Below are positions 1 to 9,948 of a stretch of DNA of 64,000 nucleotides, piece by piece. Position numbers and translations under genes: made by a program. Each line of letters begins with the position of its first letter. Position 1 is the stretch's first letter. Source of the stretch: Bacteroidia bacterium. GTDB lineage: Bacteria > Bacteroidota > Bacteroidia > 2-12-FULL-35-15. Location of the stretch: assembly GCA_030654175.1 (NCBI GenBank), contig JAURXZ010000019.1, forward strand, positions 1-64,000, given 5' to 3'. The notes beneath the pieces were generated by a model. The model was not told the origin of the DNA. It saw only the letters and a program-made list of their open reading frames with translations, and did no database searches.

Positions 1-96
1 ATATTGGATCAATTCAATATAAAGAGGGGCCCACCGATAACTTTTTCTTAAATTTTTTGTTACTTGAAGCGTATCCTGAGCGAACCTGTGGTGAGT

Positions 97-112
97 CCCG
101 CAATTCTGCGGG
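97..112. repeat. short perfect inverted repeat in the left-edge intergenic region
   Basis: CCCGCA, a 4-base loop, then TGCGGG: a 6-bp perfect stem. The flanks (CCTGAGCGAACC and GATCGAACC) resemble decayed copies of dispersed repeats seen elsewhere in the window. There is no gene in 1-413; apart from this hairpin and the terminator-like site at 217-237 nothing recognisable is present. Confidence 0.5.
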
Positions 113-216
113 ATCGAACCATAGAAGGATGAAAGACAAAATTCAGAATCTTAATCGGCCTAAGAATTCTATCCTAAAGCAATAAAACGATCCTTTCAAC
201 GCCCCCCGCCAAAAAC

Positions 217-237
217 AGCAATCTTATTGCTTTTTTT
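217..237 (+). terminator. terminator-like hairpin with T-tract
   Basis: AGCAAT, loop CTT, ATTGCT, followed by seven T. The stem is short (6 bp), but the T-tract makes it a plausible terminator of a gene lying left of the window. Confidence 0.4.
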
Positions 238-413
238 GATTTATTATCCTCATTTTTAGAGTTTTCACCAAAAAATCCGATTTTTTCATCCTCCTGCTTG
301 ACTTTATAAAAAAATTTGCTCAATTTTACTTAATCTTATTGGCCGTCTCAAAAATAAGACCGACCTTTCGTACTTGTATGTGCGATTTAGAATTATAACC
401 AAATTAGCGAAAG

Positions 414-2477
414 ATGAAAAGAAAACTATATTTAACAGTTGTGTTCTCCATGTTATTAGGATTGAGCATCAATGCCCAGTGGGCGCCAATTGGCCCCGGT
501 GGTGGAATTATTAAATGTTTTGCTTCTTCCGGATCTAATATTTATGCCGGAACTTTCGGGGGAGGTGTGTTCTTAACAAGCAATAACGGTTTGCTGTGGA
601 CCCCTGTTAATTCAGGCCTCACAAATACTGATGTTCAATCATTGGCTTCAACCACAAATGGTACAACTGTTTTTGCAGGTACTTATGGTGGTGGGGTTTT
701 CTTATCCACAAACAGCGGAACAAGCTGGACAGAGGTGAATACCGGTTTAACCAATCTTCAGGTTGCTGCACTTGCAATAAGCGGAACCAATATTTTTGCA
801 GGGACCAATGCCGGTGTGTTTGTTTCATCCAATAATGGAGGTACCTGGACGCCCGTAAATACTGGTTTAGGAACCACCTTAGATGTACTTTCATTAGCCA
901 TAAGCGGATCAACCATGTATGTTGGGATAGGTAGTGGTGGCGTGTTTTTATCTACCAACAATGGCGGACTTTGGAACCAGGTGAATACCGGTTTGGGAAC
1001 TAATACCTATGTAAAGGCTTTAGCTATTATGGGAACAACTGTTTTTGCAGGAACTGATGGCGGAGGAGTATATAAATCAGTAAATAACGGAGGGCTTTGG
1101 ACCTCATCTAACCCTACTGTTCACGCTACTTGCTTCGCAATTAGTGGAACTGACATCTATGCCGGATTTTGGGGTGGCGGAGTGTTAAAATCAAGCAATA
1201 ATGGCGGAGCTTGGGCTCAAGCCAGCACAGGATTGAATCTGGATGTTTTATCACTAATTGTAGGTGGAACCACCCTTTTTGCCGGTACCGATGGAAAAGG
1301 ATTATATACTTCCAGCAATAACGGAACCAGCTGGATTGCCGATCAGGGTATCACCAATACAAATGCACAATCATTAACATTAGCAACCAGTGGTACCAAT
1401 ATATTTGCCGGGGTTTTTGGTGGTGGTGTGTTTTTATCTTCAAACAATGGATCAGGCCCATGGACAGCTGTTAATACAGGTTTAACTTCTCCTTCTATCC
1501 AGGCATTAGCCTCCAGCGGAACAAATGTTTTTGCCGGTACTTATTCCAATGGTGTGTTTAGGTCAACCAATAACGGAACCCTTTGGGAAGCTGTAAATAC
1601 AGGCATCACAAATATGAACGTTACTTCATTGGTAATAAGCGGAACCGATATTTATGCCGGTACTTTTGGTGGCGGTGTATTTAAATCAGTTGATAATGGA
1701 GCAAATTGGACGGCCGTTAATACCGGTCTTACCAACAATACAATTCAGGCGTTGGCTGCTAATGAAACCAGCGTTTTTGCCGGCACTTTTTATGGTGGTG
1801 TATTTTATTCAAATGATGATGGAAATACATGGACACAGGTTAATAACGGTTTAACAAATACGAATGTAAGCACCCTTACCACCAGTGGTACCCGTGTTTA
1901 TGCAGGAACATTTGGTGGGGTATTTTCCTCCATAGATAACGGAACCAATTGGACAGCAAAGAATAACGGCTTAACTGATCTGGATGTAATGACCATCACC
2001 ATGTACGAAGAAAAAGTTTTTGCAGGTACTGACGGTGGTGGGATCTTTTTTTCAAGTGATACCGGAAATACATGGACAGCCGCTAATACTGGGTTAACAA
2101 GTTTTTCCGTTTTTGCTTCAGCAATAAGTGGATCAAGCATTTTTGCAGGAACCAAGGGTGGTGGTGTATTCAAACGCCCTTTAGCTGATTTTGGTATTTC
2201 AGCCGGCATTAATAAAACAAGCATCAATACTGCTCAGGTTAACATATACCCAAACCCTTTCAGCGACCATTCCACCATCGAAATAAAAGGAAATTCAGGA
2301 ACAGGAGAAATGGATCTCGTGATTTATGGTTTGCTGGGGCAAGAAGTAAAAAGAATAAAAAATATAAAAGGCAAAACTGCTACCATTGATAGGGTTAATT
2401 TGCCTGATGGAGCTTATTTTTATAAGCTATTGCAGGATAATAAACAAATTGCAACAGGTAAATTTATTGCCGAATAA
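414..2477 (+). CDS. T9SS type A secreted protein with 14 propeller-like repeats
   Basis: A secreted 687-residue protein. An N-terminal signal peptide ends in NAQ at about residue 22. It is followed by 14 units of about 40-45 residues with the pattern sGTxxFAGTxGGGVFxSxNNGxxWTxVNTGL, as in BNR/sortilin-like beta-propellers; 14 units would suit two seven-bladed propellers (inference). The last 75 residues are a type A T9SS sorting domain: VNIYPNPF, then LLGQEV, and a YFYKLLQ-type ending. In T9SS biology this domain is removed on export, leaving the protein secreted or surface-anchored. The binding target is unknown. A longer paralogue follows 125 bp downstream and shares the signal-peptide sequence MKRKL. 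No catalytic motif was recognised, and a glycoside hydrolase-like role is not supported. Confidence 0.85.
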   Translation: MKRKLYLTVVFSMLLGLSINAQWAPIGPGGGIIKCFASSGSNIYAGTFGGGVFLTSNNGLLWTPVNSGLTNTDVQSLASTTNGTTVFAGTYGGGVFLSTNSGTSWTEVNTGLTNLQVAALAISGTNIFAGTNAGVFVSSNNGGTWTPVNTGLGTTLDVLSLAISGSTMYVGIGSGGVFLSTNNGGLWNQVNTGLGTNTYVKALAIMGTTVFAGTDGGGVYKSVNNGGLWTSSNPTVHATCFAISGTDIYAGFWGGGVLKSSNNGGAWAQASTGLNLDVLSLIVGGTTLFAGTDGKGLYTSSNNGTSWIADQGITNTNAQSLTLATSGTNIFAGVFGGGVFLSSNNGSGPWTAVNTGLTSPSIQALASSGTNVFAGTYSNGVFRSTNNGTLWEAVNTGITNMNVTSLVISGTDIYAGTFGGGVFKSVDNGANWTAVNTGLTNNTIQALAANETSVFAGTFYGGVFYSNDDGNTWTQVNNGLTNTNVSTLTTSGTRVYAGTFGGVFSSIDNGTNWTAKNNGLTDLDVMTITMYEEKVFAGTDGGGIFFSSDTGNTWTAANTGLTSFSVFASAISGSSIFAGTKGGGVFKRPLADFGISAGINKTSINTAQVNIYPNPFSDHSTIEIKGNSGTGEMDLVIYGLLGQEVKRIKNIKGKTATIDRVNLPDGAYFYKLLQDNKQIATGKFIAE

Positions 2478-2602
2478 ATTAGTCAGTAGGCAATTAGTCA
2501 TTGGTCATTAGGCAATTATTCAATTTAACAATATCAGTTAAATCATTTTACTAATCTGTGTAATCGTTTACTAATCGGTGTAATCATTTTTAACAAACAA
2601 AT

Positions 2603-5600
2603 ATGAAAAGAAAACTACTCCTATCAATTATGTTCTCCGTTTTAATTGGATTGAACGCAAATGCACAGTGGCAAGGCATAGGCCCCGGTGGTGGAATTGT
2701 TAAATGTTTTGCCAAAGGCGGATCCAAAATTTATGCAGCAACCTTTGGTGGTGGTGTGTTTAAAACCACTGATAACGGTACTGTTTGGAATAGTGTCAAT
2801 ATCGGTTTAACAAACACTGATGTTCAGGCTTTAGCCGTAACTATCACCGGGGATACCGTTATTGCAGGAGTATATAATAATGGAGGTGTGTTTTTATCCA
2901 TAAATGGTGGAGCTACCTGGACGTCAATAGGTAGTAATTTAACTGGCCTCGGACTTCTCGTACAAGCTGTTGCCATAAAGGGGAATAAAATTTTTGCAGG
3001 AACTTCCGCAGGTGTTTTTGTATTATCAAATTATAGCGGCAATTGGACAGCAGTTAATACTGGTTTGACTAGTGTAGATGTTCTTTGTCTTTTAGTGAAC
3101 GGAGGGGATATATTTGTTGGAACGGGAGCAGGTGGCGTGTTTAAAACGACTGATGAAGGCCTCAATTGGGCAGTAAAAAATACCGGTTTGCCTACTTCGC
3201 CAAATAAAACCGTAAATGCACTGGCCGTAAATGGAACTAAGCTATATGCAGGAAAAGATGGAGGAGTATATAGCTCCACTGATAATGGGAACAATTGGTC
3301 TAGTTCGCATCCTACCCCCGGATTCCTTGTAAAATCAATTGATGTAAACATAAACGGGACAACAATTTATGCAGGTTATGGCAGCATGAGCAGCGGTGGA
3401 ATATCCCGGTCTCCGGATAATGGAAGCTCTTGGACAACGGTAAGTACCGGTTTGCCTGCTGGTAAAGGTATCCATGCTGTGTTACAAAGCGGAGCCATCG
3501 TTTTTTCAGGTACTGATGGCAAAGGGTTATATACTACTGTCAATGATGGAGCTAATTGGATATCTGATGATGGTATCACAAATACAAATGCTCAGTCATT
3601 ATCATTAGCTATAAGCGGGCCAAATGTATTTGCCGGAGTTTATGGAGGAGGCGTTTTTAAAACAACCCTTAATACAGGACCATGGAATTCAGCAAATTCT
3701 GGTTTACCTGCTACTAATTTAATCAATGCATTAATTACAAGCGGAACAACTATTTTTGTTGGAACCGAACAAAATGGGGTGTATCGTTCAACAGACGATG
3801 GAGCTAGCTGGACAGCCATGAATACCGGCCTTGGAACAAACCTGAATATATCTTCATTCGCTGTAGGAGGTGGGTATATTTATGCTGGTACGCAATTTGG
3901 AACTGGTGGTGGTGTGTATCGGTCAACTGTTGGTGGAACCTCCTGGACGCTAGTCAATACCGGCTTAACTAATACAGATGTAATTTCATTAGCGGTTATG
4001 GGAACAAAAGTTTTTGCAGGAACTTTTTATGGTGGAGTGTTTTATTCAAGTAATATTGGAAGTAGCTGGGTGCAGGTAAATAATGGCATGGGACTAGCTT
4101 ATGTCAACACATTGGCAATAAGCGGTACACGCATTTTTGCAGGAACAAATAATGGGGTATTTACCTCTAATGATGATGGAGCCAACTGGTACGACAGGAA
4201 TAACGGTTTGCCACAGCCCCCATTGCCAATTGCTAAGTCCTTATTCATTAGTGGCTACAACATTTTTTTAGGAACTGATGGTGATGGAGTGTTTTTATCA
4301 AATGATAGCGCAAACAACTGGACTGCTGTAAACACAAGTTTAGGAAATTATAATGTGTACGGATTAGCTGAAAGCGGTTCAGATATTTTTGCAGGAACTA
4401 AAGGGGGAGGTGTATTTAAGCGCCCAATGGCTGACTTTGCTTTTAACCTCATCACTAATTCAGTTGATGTTTCATCCTGTGGAGCGAGTGATGCTGTGTT
4501 TTCAGTTGCTGCAACCGGCATAAATATTACGTATCAATGGCAGTTTAGGCCTGATATTAATAGCCCTTTCAATGATTGTTATAACGATAGTGAACATAGT
4601 GGAGTATATACAAATACCCTCACTGTTTTAGGGGCGCAAATATCTTTTAAAAATAATTTCCAATATCGATGTGTAATCATAAGTGGACCTACTGTAAATT
4701 CTAATATCAGTACACTAACAGTAAATGATACTCCCATCCTTACTGTTACTGACACTGCAACCTGTTCGCCCAATATAATTGATATAACCACGAGCAGCAC
4801 ATATACTGCAACCAGCGGAACAATCACTTATTGGAACGATGCAATAGCTACAGATCCATTATTAACACCACAAAGTATAAGTATTGGTGGAACTTATTAT
4901 ATAAAGGCAACTGTGGGAACTTGTTCTGATATTAAGCCGGTAGTGGTAACAATAAATGCCCTACCAAATTTAAGTGTTACTGATCCTACAGCGGCATGTT
5001 CTCCGGCCACAATTGATATCACCGGCACATTTACTGACTTAAATTCAACTACCGGAGCAGTAACCTATTGGGCTGACGCTGGTGCAACGATTTCATTAAC
5101 AACACCAGGAGCTTTAGATTCCAGCGGAACGTATTACATTCAGAAAATAGCCACAGGAGGCTGTGCGGATATCAAGCCGGTATCAATAGTGATTGATACA
5201 ACGCCAGATTTAAACGTAATAGATCCGCCAGCGGTATGTTTTCCAACCACAGTGGATGTGACTAATACATATACTGATTTAAACTCAACCACGGGAACGG
5301 TAACTTATTGGACTGACATTATTGCAACAATTCCTTTAACTAATCCAACAGCTGTTGCAGTAAATGGTACCTATTACATAAAAAAATCGGTAGGTGGATG
5401 TTTTGATATAAAATCAGTTAAAGTAATTATAAGGCCATTACCGGTAGTTACTTATACCCAAACACCATTAATTGTTTGTGACAATGATTCACCGTTAACA
5501 TTAGCAGGTGGTAGTCCTGCCGGTGGCACCTATACTGGTACAGGGGTAACAGCAAACGTTTTTGATCCTGCAGTGGCAGGTTCCGGTAGCTGGCCTATTG

Positions 5601-5929
5601 TGTATACGTATTCAGATGTGTATACTTGTACCGACATGGCTTCACAAACTATACTTGTTGATTTATGTACCGGAATTGAGGCAGCAACTGCAAGTCAACT
5701 ATCTGTAGTTTCTGTTTTCCCAAATCCTTTTAGTGCTTCAATAACTTTAACAGGAATTGAAAATTCAGCGGATGTAGTGATGTACAATGTAATTGGCGCA
5801 CAAGTGGGTTCCTGGAGAATAGTAAACTCAGCGGCTACACTTCAAATGGAAAACGTTCCTTCCGGGGTATATTTTTTGCATATAAAAACGGATAGTGGAA
5901 CGCTGATTGAAAAAATAGTAAAAGAGTAA
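2603..5929 (+). CDS. T9SS type A secreted protein: 14 propeller-like repeats plus Ig-like modules
   Basis: A paralogue of the upstream gene, 1108 residues long. The signal peptide ends NANAQ. It also has 14 propeller-like repeats, with unit-specific marks shared with its neighbour: GTDGKGLYT in unit 7 and GTKGGGVFKRP with ADF in unit 14. That points to duplication of the whole propeller region. Unlike its neighbour it then carries about 400 residues of Ig-like modules, three of them related (CSP/CFP, SGTYYIKK and CxDIK motifs). It ends with a type A T9SS sorting domain (VFPNPFSA, VYFLHIKTDSG). It is probably displayed at or released from the cell surface; the ligand is unknown. A strong hairpin at 5977-6000 follows the stop. 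Confidence 0.85.
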   Translation: MKRKLLLSIMFSVLIGLNANAQWQGIGPGGGIVKCFAKGGSKIYAATFGGGVFKTTDNGTVWNSVNIGLTNTDVQALAVTITGDTVIAGVYNNGGVFLSINGGATWTSIGSNLTGLGLLVQAVAIKGNKIFAGTSAGVFVLSNYSGNWTAVNTGLTSVDVLCLLVNGGDIFVGTGAGGVFKTTDEGLNWAVKNTGLPTSPNKTVNALAVNGTKLYAGKDGGVYSSTDNGNNWSSSHPTPGFLVKSIDVNINGTTIYAGYGSMSSGGISRSPDNGSSWTTVSTGLPAGKGIHAVLQSGAIVFSGTDGKGLYTTVNDGANWISDDGITNTNAQSLSLAISGPNVFAGVYGGGVFKTTLNTGPWNSANSGLPATNLINALITSGTTIFVGTEQNGVYRSTDDGASWTAMNTGLGTNLNISSFAVGGGYIYAGTQFGTGGGVYRSTVGGTSWTLVNTGLTNTDVISLAVMGTKVFAGTFYGGVFYSSNIGSSWVQVNNGMGLAYVNTLAISGTRIFAGTNNGVFTSNDDGANWYDRNNGLPQPPLPIAKSLFISGYNIFLGTDGDGVFLSNDSANNWTAVNTSLGNYNVYGLAESGSDIFAGTKGGGVFKRPMADFAFNLITNSVDVSSCGASDAVFSVAATGINITYQWQFRPDINSPFNDCYNDSEHSGVYTNTLTVLGAQISFKNNFQYRCVIISGPTVNSNISTLTVNDTPILTVTDTATCSPNIIDITTSSTYTATSGTITYWNDAIATDPLLTPQSISIGGTYYIKATVGTCSDIKPVVVTINALPNLSVTDPTAACSPATIDITGTFTDLNSTTGAVTYWADAGATISLTTPGALDSSGTYYIQKIATGGCADIKPVSIVIDTTPDLNVIDPPAVCFPTTVDVTNTYTDLNSTTGTVTYWTDIIATIPLTNPTAVAVNGTYYIKKSVGGCFDIKSVKVIIRPLPVVTYTQTPLIVCDNDSPLTLAGGSPAGGTYTGTGVTANVFDPAVAGSGSWPIVYTYSDVYTCTDMASQTILVDLCTGIEAATASQLSVVSVFPNPFSASITLTGIENSADVVMYNVIGAQVGSWRIVNSAATLQMENVPSGVYFLHIKTDSGTLIEKIVKE

Positions 5930-5976
5930 ACTGTTAGTATCGTTTTAAACGGATACATTTTTTGACATTATCTCAC

Positions 5977-6000
5977 TAACCCCGCTTTTTGGCGGGGTTA
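5977..6000 (+). terminator. terminator-like perfect hairpin after the second propeller gene
   Basis: TAACCCCGC, a short T-rich loop, GCGGGGTTA: a 9-bp perfect stem 47 bp after the stop at 5929. The T-run is not immediate (it comes about 20 bases later), so the call is moderate. The same ACCCCGCC core occurs in the bidirectional palindrome at 31436-31463. Confidence 0.6.
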
Positions 6001-6190
6001 GAAGTTAAAAGGCTTTACCTTTTTTTGTCAGCGATGTCAATCCGGTTTGCTTTTTGCCCCTGCTGAATAGATGGGGAAATCAATAGCCAATAAGGTCAAT
6101 ATAAGCAACATAACCTGAATAAACGGTTTCACAGAAAAGATAAAGATTACGAGTTTTAAGAATTAGTAGTGTATTTACATAAAAATAAAA

Positions 6191-6198
6191 TATTTTTG
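6191..6198 (+). promoter_or_regulatory. Bacteroidota -7 element (TATTTTTG) upstream of porW
   Basis: TATTTTTG fits the Bacteroidota -7 consensus TAnnTTTG and lies 82 bp before the porW ATG. No convincing TTTG -33 box was seen at the right spacing, so this rests on one element. Confidence 0.35.
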
Positions 6199-6280
6199 CA
6201 TTTTTATAGTTGTATTGTTAATCTTGATGAATAATTGGGTTAACAAAAACGGGTGAGCCGGAATATTTGAAATTGATTAA

Positions 6281-8962
6281 ATGAAAAATAACAATACATT
6301 TTCTATACGTACCCTGTCTTTTTGTTGCTTTTTATTTCTTCTGACTGCCTGCACAACTAAAAAAAATACAGTTATGCACCGTGGTTGGCATAATATGAAT
6401 GCCCGCTACAATGGCTATTTTTATTCCGGAGAATACTTAAAAGAATCAATTAAAAAAGTAGAAACAGCCAATCAGGATGATTTTATAAAGATCCTTCCAC
6501 TTTTTATTTACCCGGATAACAAAAGCGCCAAAAATTTTTACAGCGATTTTGACAAGTCAATTAAAAAATCCTCTACCGTTATTCAGCGTCATGCTATAAT
6601 TAACCCTAAAACCAAGGAAGAGATCCCGAATGCCTGCCGCTGGATAGATGAAAATTATATGCTTATTGGCAAAGGCCATTTTTATAAACGTGATTTTTTC
6701 TCCGCCCTGGAAATGTTTGAATATGTTTCTAAAAAATATCCGAATCCGGAAGCAAAATACAGTGGAATGTTGTGGATGATCCGGACCAATAATGAAATAG
6801 GAAGTCTTTCCAAGTCCGAAACCATCATTGATGATATAAGAAATGCAAAAGATTTCCCCAAAGAAAAAGCCTTTCAGCGCGAGCTTGCAATCGTTTCGGC
6901 TGATTTTTATATTAAAAAAATTGATTACCCCAATGCGATCACCCACCTTACAAAGGCTATTGAACTTACAAGAAAAAAAACTACCAAGGCTCGTTATACG
7001 TTTGTTCTGGCGCAGTTATATGAAAAAATCGGTGATAATATAAGGGCATCTACCTATTATAGTTTAGTTCCGGCTTTGCATCCTTCTTATGAAATGGAAT
7101 TTACTGCTCAGATCAAACGAGGGAAGCTATATGATTCAGGATCAGGGGATAGTAAGCTTATAAAAAAGCAATTGAACCGTATGCTCAGGGATGATAAAAA
7201 TATAGAGTACCGCGATCAGATCTATTATGCACTTGCGGAAGTGGCTGATAAAGAGAAAGACACCCCTCTTGCTATTGCCTATTTGGATAAATCAATTCAG
7301 GAAAGCGTTTCAAATAATACACAAAAAGCATTATCATACCTGAAAAGAGCGGATATTTATTTTTATAAAACGAACTATAAATCTGCGGAAGCGAATTACG
7401 ACAGTGCAATGACGTTTTTACCGAAAGATTACCCTGATTATGCACTCATTGAGGCTAAGAAAAAGAGTTTAACCGCTTTGGTTGTAAATCTGAATGTTAT
7501 TACTCTTGAAGACAGTTTGCAAGCCATGGCCAAATTATCTGAAAAGGACCGCAACAAGGCTATTGAAGGAATAATTGCAAAAATAGAGGAGGATGAAAAA
7601 CTTAAAGAAGAACAGAAGCAGCAAGAATTAATCAATCCTCCACCATTGGTGCCGCCCAAAGGTACCACATCTGCAGATGGCTTTGGTGCCAGTGCATGGT
7701 ATTTTTATAACCCCACAACCGTTAATTTTGGGGTAGGAGAGTTTAATAAAAAATGGGGCCCCCGTAAGTTGGAAGATAATTGGCGCAGAAGTGAAAAAGA
7801 GCAGGAGTCAGTATCCAATGTAGTTGCGGAGGATGATGAACTTGTTGATACTACAGAAAGTAAGGATAACCTGATTGCAGAAAACAACGGGACTAAAAAT
7901 AAAAAAGACAAAAATTATTATTTAAAAAGTATCCCGCTTACTGCTGATGCGTTAGCTAAATCGAATACAAAAATAATAAATGCTTACTATAATATTGGTT
8001 CTATTTATAAGGAGCAATTATTAAATAATGCGAAATCTGTTGAAACATTTGAAGAGTTATTGAGGCGTTATCCCGATAATAAATTCAAGCTTGCATCCTA
8101 TTATCAGTTATATCGGACCTACTTAACAATGAATGATCAGACAAGATCAGATTATTATAAAAATATTTTGTTAAAGGATCATCCTGATTCTGAGTATGCC
8201 AAGATCATTCAAAACCCGGGTTATGCTAAAATTGCGATGGCAAGTAAAAGCCAGGTCGAAAATTTTTATGCCGAAACATACCAGCTTTATTCCGAAGGGA
8301 AATATAGCGCAGCTTTAGCCCGCTGCCAAACTGCGGATACATTGTATGCTAAAAATTACCTGATGCCACAGTTTGATTTTGTAAAAGCGCTTTGTATTGG
8401 TAGATTGCAGGATATAAATGCTTTTGAAAGAGCATTAACACAAGTGGTAATTAAATACCCAAAAGAGCCGGTTAAAGAAAAAGCACAGGAAATGCTGGAT
8501 CTGATCAGGAAACAGAAAAATCCTGAAATACCGGTAGCCGACACCGTAAAAAGTTCTTCAACTGCTATAATAAAGGATACAACACTGGCCCTGCCAAAAT
8601 TTGTTTTTAAAGCAGAGGGAGAGTATTATTGGCTGGTAATTGTTGAAAATGGCAAGGGGGATATTAATAAATTCAAAACAAAACTTTCTGATATTAATGA
8701 AGAGTCGTTTGGTACCGAAGAATTAGCCATTTCCAGCGTTTTTCTTGATATTGCCCATCAGATGGTTAGTGTTAAAAGCTTTGATGGTAAGGCGCAGGCA
8801 ATGAATTATTATGATTTTTTTAAAGATAACAAGGATGCATTTGCTGACCTGATACCGGGCACATATCAGGCGTTCATAATTTCAGCCGAAAATTATACCG
8901 TGTTTTATAAGGATAAGAACATTGAAGAATACCAAAAATTCTTCTCTGAAAATTTTAAATAG
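6281..8962 (+). CDS. porW: T9SS-associated TPR lipoprotein PorW/SprE
   Basis: An 893-residue outer-membrane lipoprotein of the PorW (Porphyromonas) / SprE (Flavobacterium) family, needed for type IX secretion and gliding in those organisms. The signal peptide ends in a lipobox LTAC with Cys24. The segment directly after it (HRGWHNMNARYNGYF) is a hallmark of the family. TPR-like helical repeats fill residues about 100-400 and 570-740 (for example SALEMFEYVSKKYP and NAITHLTKAIELT), separated by an acidic, low-complexity linker near 440-560. The order porW then bactofilin then atp genes is, from memory, common in Bacteroidota. It probably serves export of the many sorting-domain proteins in this window. 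Confidence 0.9.
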   Translation: MKNNNTFSIRTLSFCCFLFLLTACTTKKNTVMHRGWHNMNARYNGYFYSGEYLKESIKKVETANQDDFIKILPLFIYPDNKSAKNFYSDFDKSIKKSSTVIQRHAIINPKTKEEIPNACRWIDENYMLIGKGHFYKRDFFSALEMFEYVSKKYPNPEAKYSGMLWMIRTNNEIGSLSKSETIIDDIRNAKDFPKEKAFQRELAIVSADFYIKKIDYPNAITHLTKAIELTRKKTTKARYTFVLAQLYEKIGDNIRASTYYSLVPALHPSYEMEFTAQIKRGKLYDSGSGDSKLIKKQLNRMLRDDKNIEYRDQIYYALAEVADKEKDTPLAIAYLDKSIQESVSNNTQKALSYLKRADIYFYKTNYKSAEANYDSAMTFLPKDYPDYALIEAKKKSLTALVVNLNVITLEDSLQAMAKLSEKDRNKAIEGIIAKIEEDEKLKEEQKQQELINPPPLVPPKGTTSADGFGASAWYFYNPTTVNFGVGEFNKKWGPRKLEDNWRRSEKEQESVSNVVAEDDELVDTTESKDNLIAENNGTKNKKDKNYYLKSIPLTADALAKSNTKIINAYYNIGSIYKEQLLNNAKSVETFEELLRRYPDNKFKLASYYQLYRTYLTMNDQTRSDYYKNILLKDHPDSEYAKIIQNPGYAKIAMASKSQVENFYAETYQLYSEGKYSAALARCQTADTLYAKNYLMPQFDFVKALCIGRLQDINAFERALTQVVIKYPKEPVKEKAQEMLDLIRKQKNPEIPVADTVKSSSTAIIKDTTLALPKFVFKAEGEYYWLVIVENGKGDINKFKTKLSDINEESFGTEELAISSVFLDIAHQMVSVKSFDGKAQAMNYYDFFKDNKDAFADLIPGTYQAFIISAENYTVFYKDKNIEEYQKFFSENFK

Positions 8963-9094
8963 GCTTAGGCTAAGTGTTGATTATGAGCATTTTAAATGCT
9001 TCTGTTGAACAGGGGAACCAAAAATCAGAGTGCGATTGTTAATTTGTGGCAAAGCTCAATAATACCTGATAAATTCCTTTCAATCGAAAATGCC

Positions 9095-9184
9095 GCGTTA
9101 GGGATTGAAGCGAAAATCCTTTTCTTTTTAGAAAAGATTGAAGCGGAAAGCCCGCCAATTCTTTTTTTAAGAATTGGAACGCCC
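9095..9184 (+). repeat. structured intergenic repeat, copy A (GCGTTAGGGATTG...AACGCCC family)
   Basis: Starts GCGTTAGGGATTG and ends AACGCCC. Two hairpins: CTTTTCT/AGAAAAG (9119-9125 with 9130-9136) and CCAATTCTT/AAGAATTGG (9155-9163 with 9169-9177). A shared motif GATTGNAGCGNAAA occurs before each hairpin, and the outer GCGTT and AACGC can pair. Copies B and C lie at 22899 and 36200; stem sequences differ but stay complementary. It sits between porW and bactofilin. A 64-codon open frame over it is not treated as a gene. Confidence 0.85.
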
Positions 9185-9286
9185 CAATGAAAGAGATTTA
9201 GGGGAATTAATCTATTTTATTGATCGAACTCAGATCAAACGAATATCGTCTTAAACTTTATCAAAAAACTCCAAAAACGAAATAAT

Positions 9287-9318
9287 TTTGTTTTTTCACC
9301 ATTTTTCATTTAGTTTCG
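9287..9318 (+). promoter_or_regulatory. candidate promoter of the bactofilin-atp operon
   Basis: TTTG at 9287-9290, 20 bp spacing, then TAGTTTCG at 9311-9318, one base off TAnnTTTG. A second -7-like element, TAATTTTG, ends at 9290 and overlaps the -33 box. Transcription would start near 9325, just ahead of the bactofilin start. Confidence 0.5.
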
Positions 9319-9346
9319 CATTTATAAACATTTAAATTCACTCACA

Positions 9347-9763
9347 ATGTTCAATAGAGCTATGGCAAAAGAAAATAATTCAGAAACCCCATCGGTAAAT
9401 TTAATTGGTGCAGGAACTATTATTGAAGGCGATGTCACAACTAACGGAGATATCCGTATTGATGGTTCATTGAAGGGATCTATCACTGTAAAAGGGAAAT
9501 TGGTTATTGGAGTTTCCGGCAGTATAGATGGAGAAGCAATTTGCCAGAATGCAGATGTTTCCGGAACTGTAAAAGGGAAAATTTCCGTTTCTGAACTATT
9601 ATCATTAAAAGCTTCAGCAAAACTAACAGGTGATATTATCACCAATAAAATAGCTGTTGAACCGGGAGCTGTATTTTCAGGTTCATGCAGCATGGGTGGG
9701 GTAATAAAAGATATAAAAGGTGAGCGAACAGACAAACAAAAACTTGCCGAAAAAACGGCCTAA
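9347..9763 (+). CDS. bactofilin family cytoskeletal protein
   Basis: A 138-residue bactofilin (polymer-forming cytoskeletal family). The central region from about residue 20 to 115 is a run of short beta-helix rungs (GAGTIIEGDV, GDIRIDGSLKGSI, SGSIDGEA, ADVSGTVKGKI, AKLTGDI), typical of the family, flanked by short polar ends. Bactofilins self-assemble into filaments at the inner membrane and scaffold cell-shape or envelope functions. A second ATG at 9362 (MAKENN) is equally possible as the start. The 3' end overlaps atpZ by 44 bp in another frame, suggesting translational coupling with the ATP synthase operon. Confidence 0.88.
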   Translation: MFNRAMAKENNSETPSVNLIGAGTIIEGDVTTNGDIRIDGSLKGSITVKGKLVIGVSGSIDGEAICQNADVSGTVKGKISVSELLSLKASAKLTGDIITNKIAVEPGAVFSGSCSMGGVIKDIKGERTDKQKLAEKTA

Positions 9764-9947
9764 CGATTACCTTAAATACTCCGGTATGGGCATACAAATG
9801 GCTGCCATCATTACCGGAGGGGTATTGGCCGGGATCCAGTTGGATAAATGGCTTCAATTAAAATTTCCGATTTTTACATTAGTACTTACACTTCTCTCCG
9901 TGTTTTTGGCTATTTATTATTTCATTAAAGATATACTCAAAAAATAG
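9720..9947 (+). CDS. AtpZ-like F0F1 ATPase accessory protein
   Basis: A 75-residue protein with two membrane segments (about residues 24-40 and 50-68). The N-terminal NDYLKYSGMG followed by a glycine-rich first helix (ITGGVLAGIQLDKW) is characteristic of AtpZ / putative F0F1-ATPase subunits near atp operons. The start is a GTG inside the bactofilin gene; a TTG at 9744 would also keep the conserved part. It ends one base before the next ATG. AtpZ proteins are thought to help assemble or supply ions to F0; the exact role here is inferred. Confidence 0.8.
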   Translation: MSEQTNKNLPKKRPNDYLKYSGMGIQMAAIITGGVLAGIQLDKWLQLKFPIFTLVLTLLSVFLAIYYFIKDILKK

Positions 9948-9948
9948 C

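Noticed and set aside
8996-9190. Open frame of 64 codons on + strand
   Set aside because: It lies over structured repeat copy A; no ribosome site or family signature, and the matching region in copies B and C does not keep the frame.
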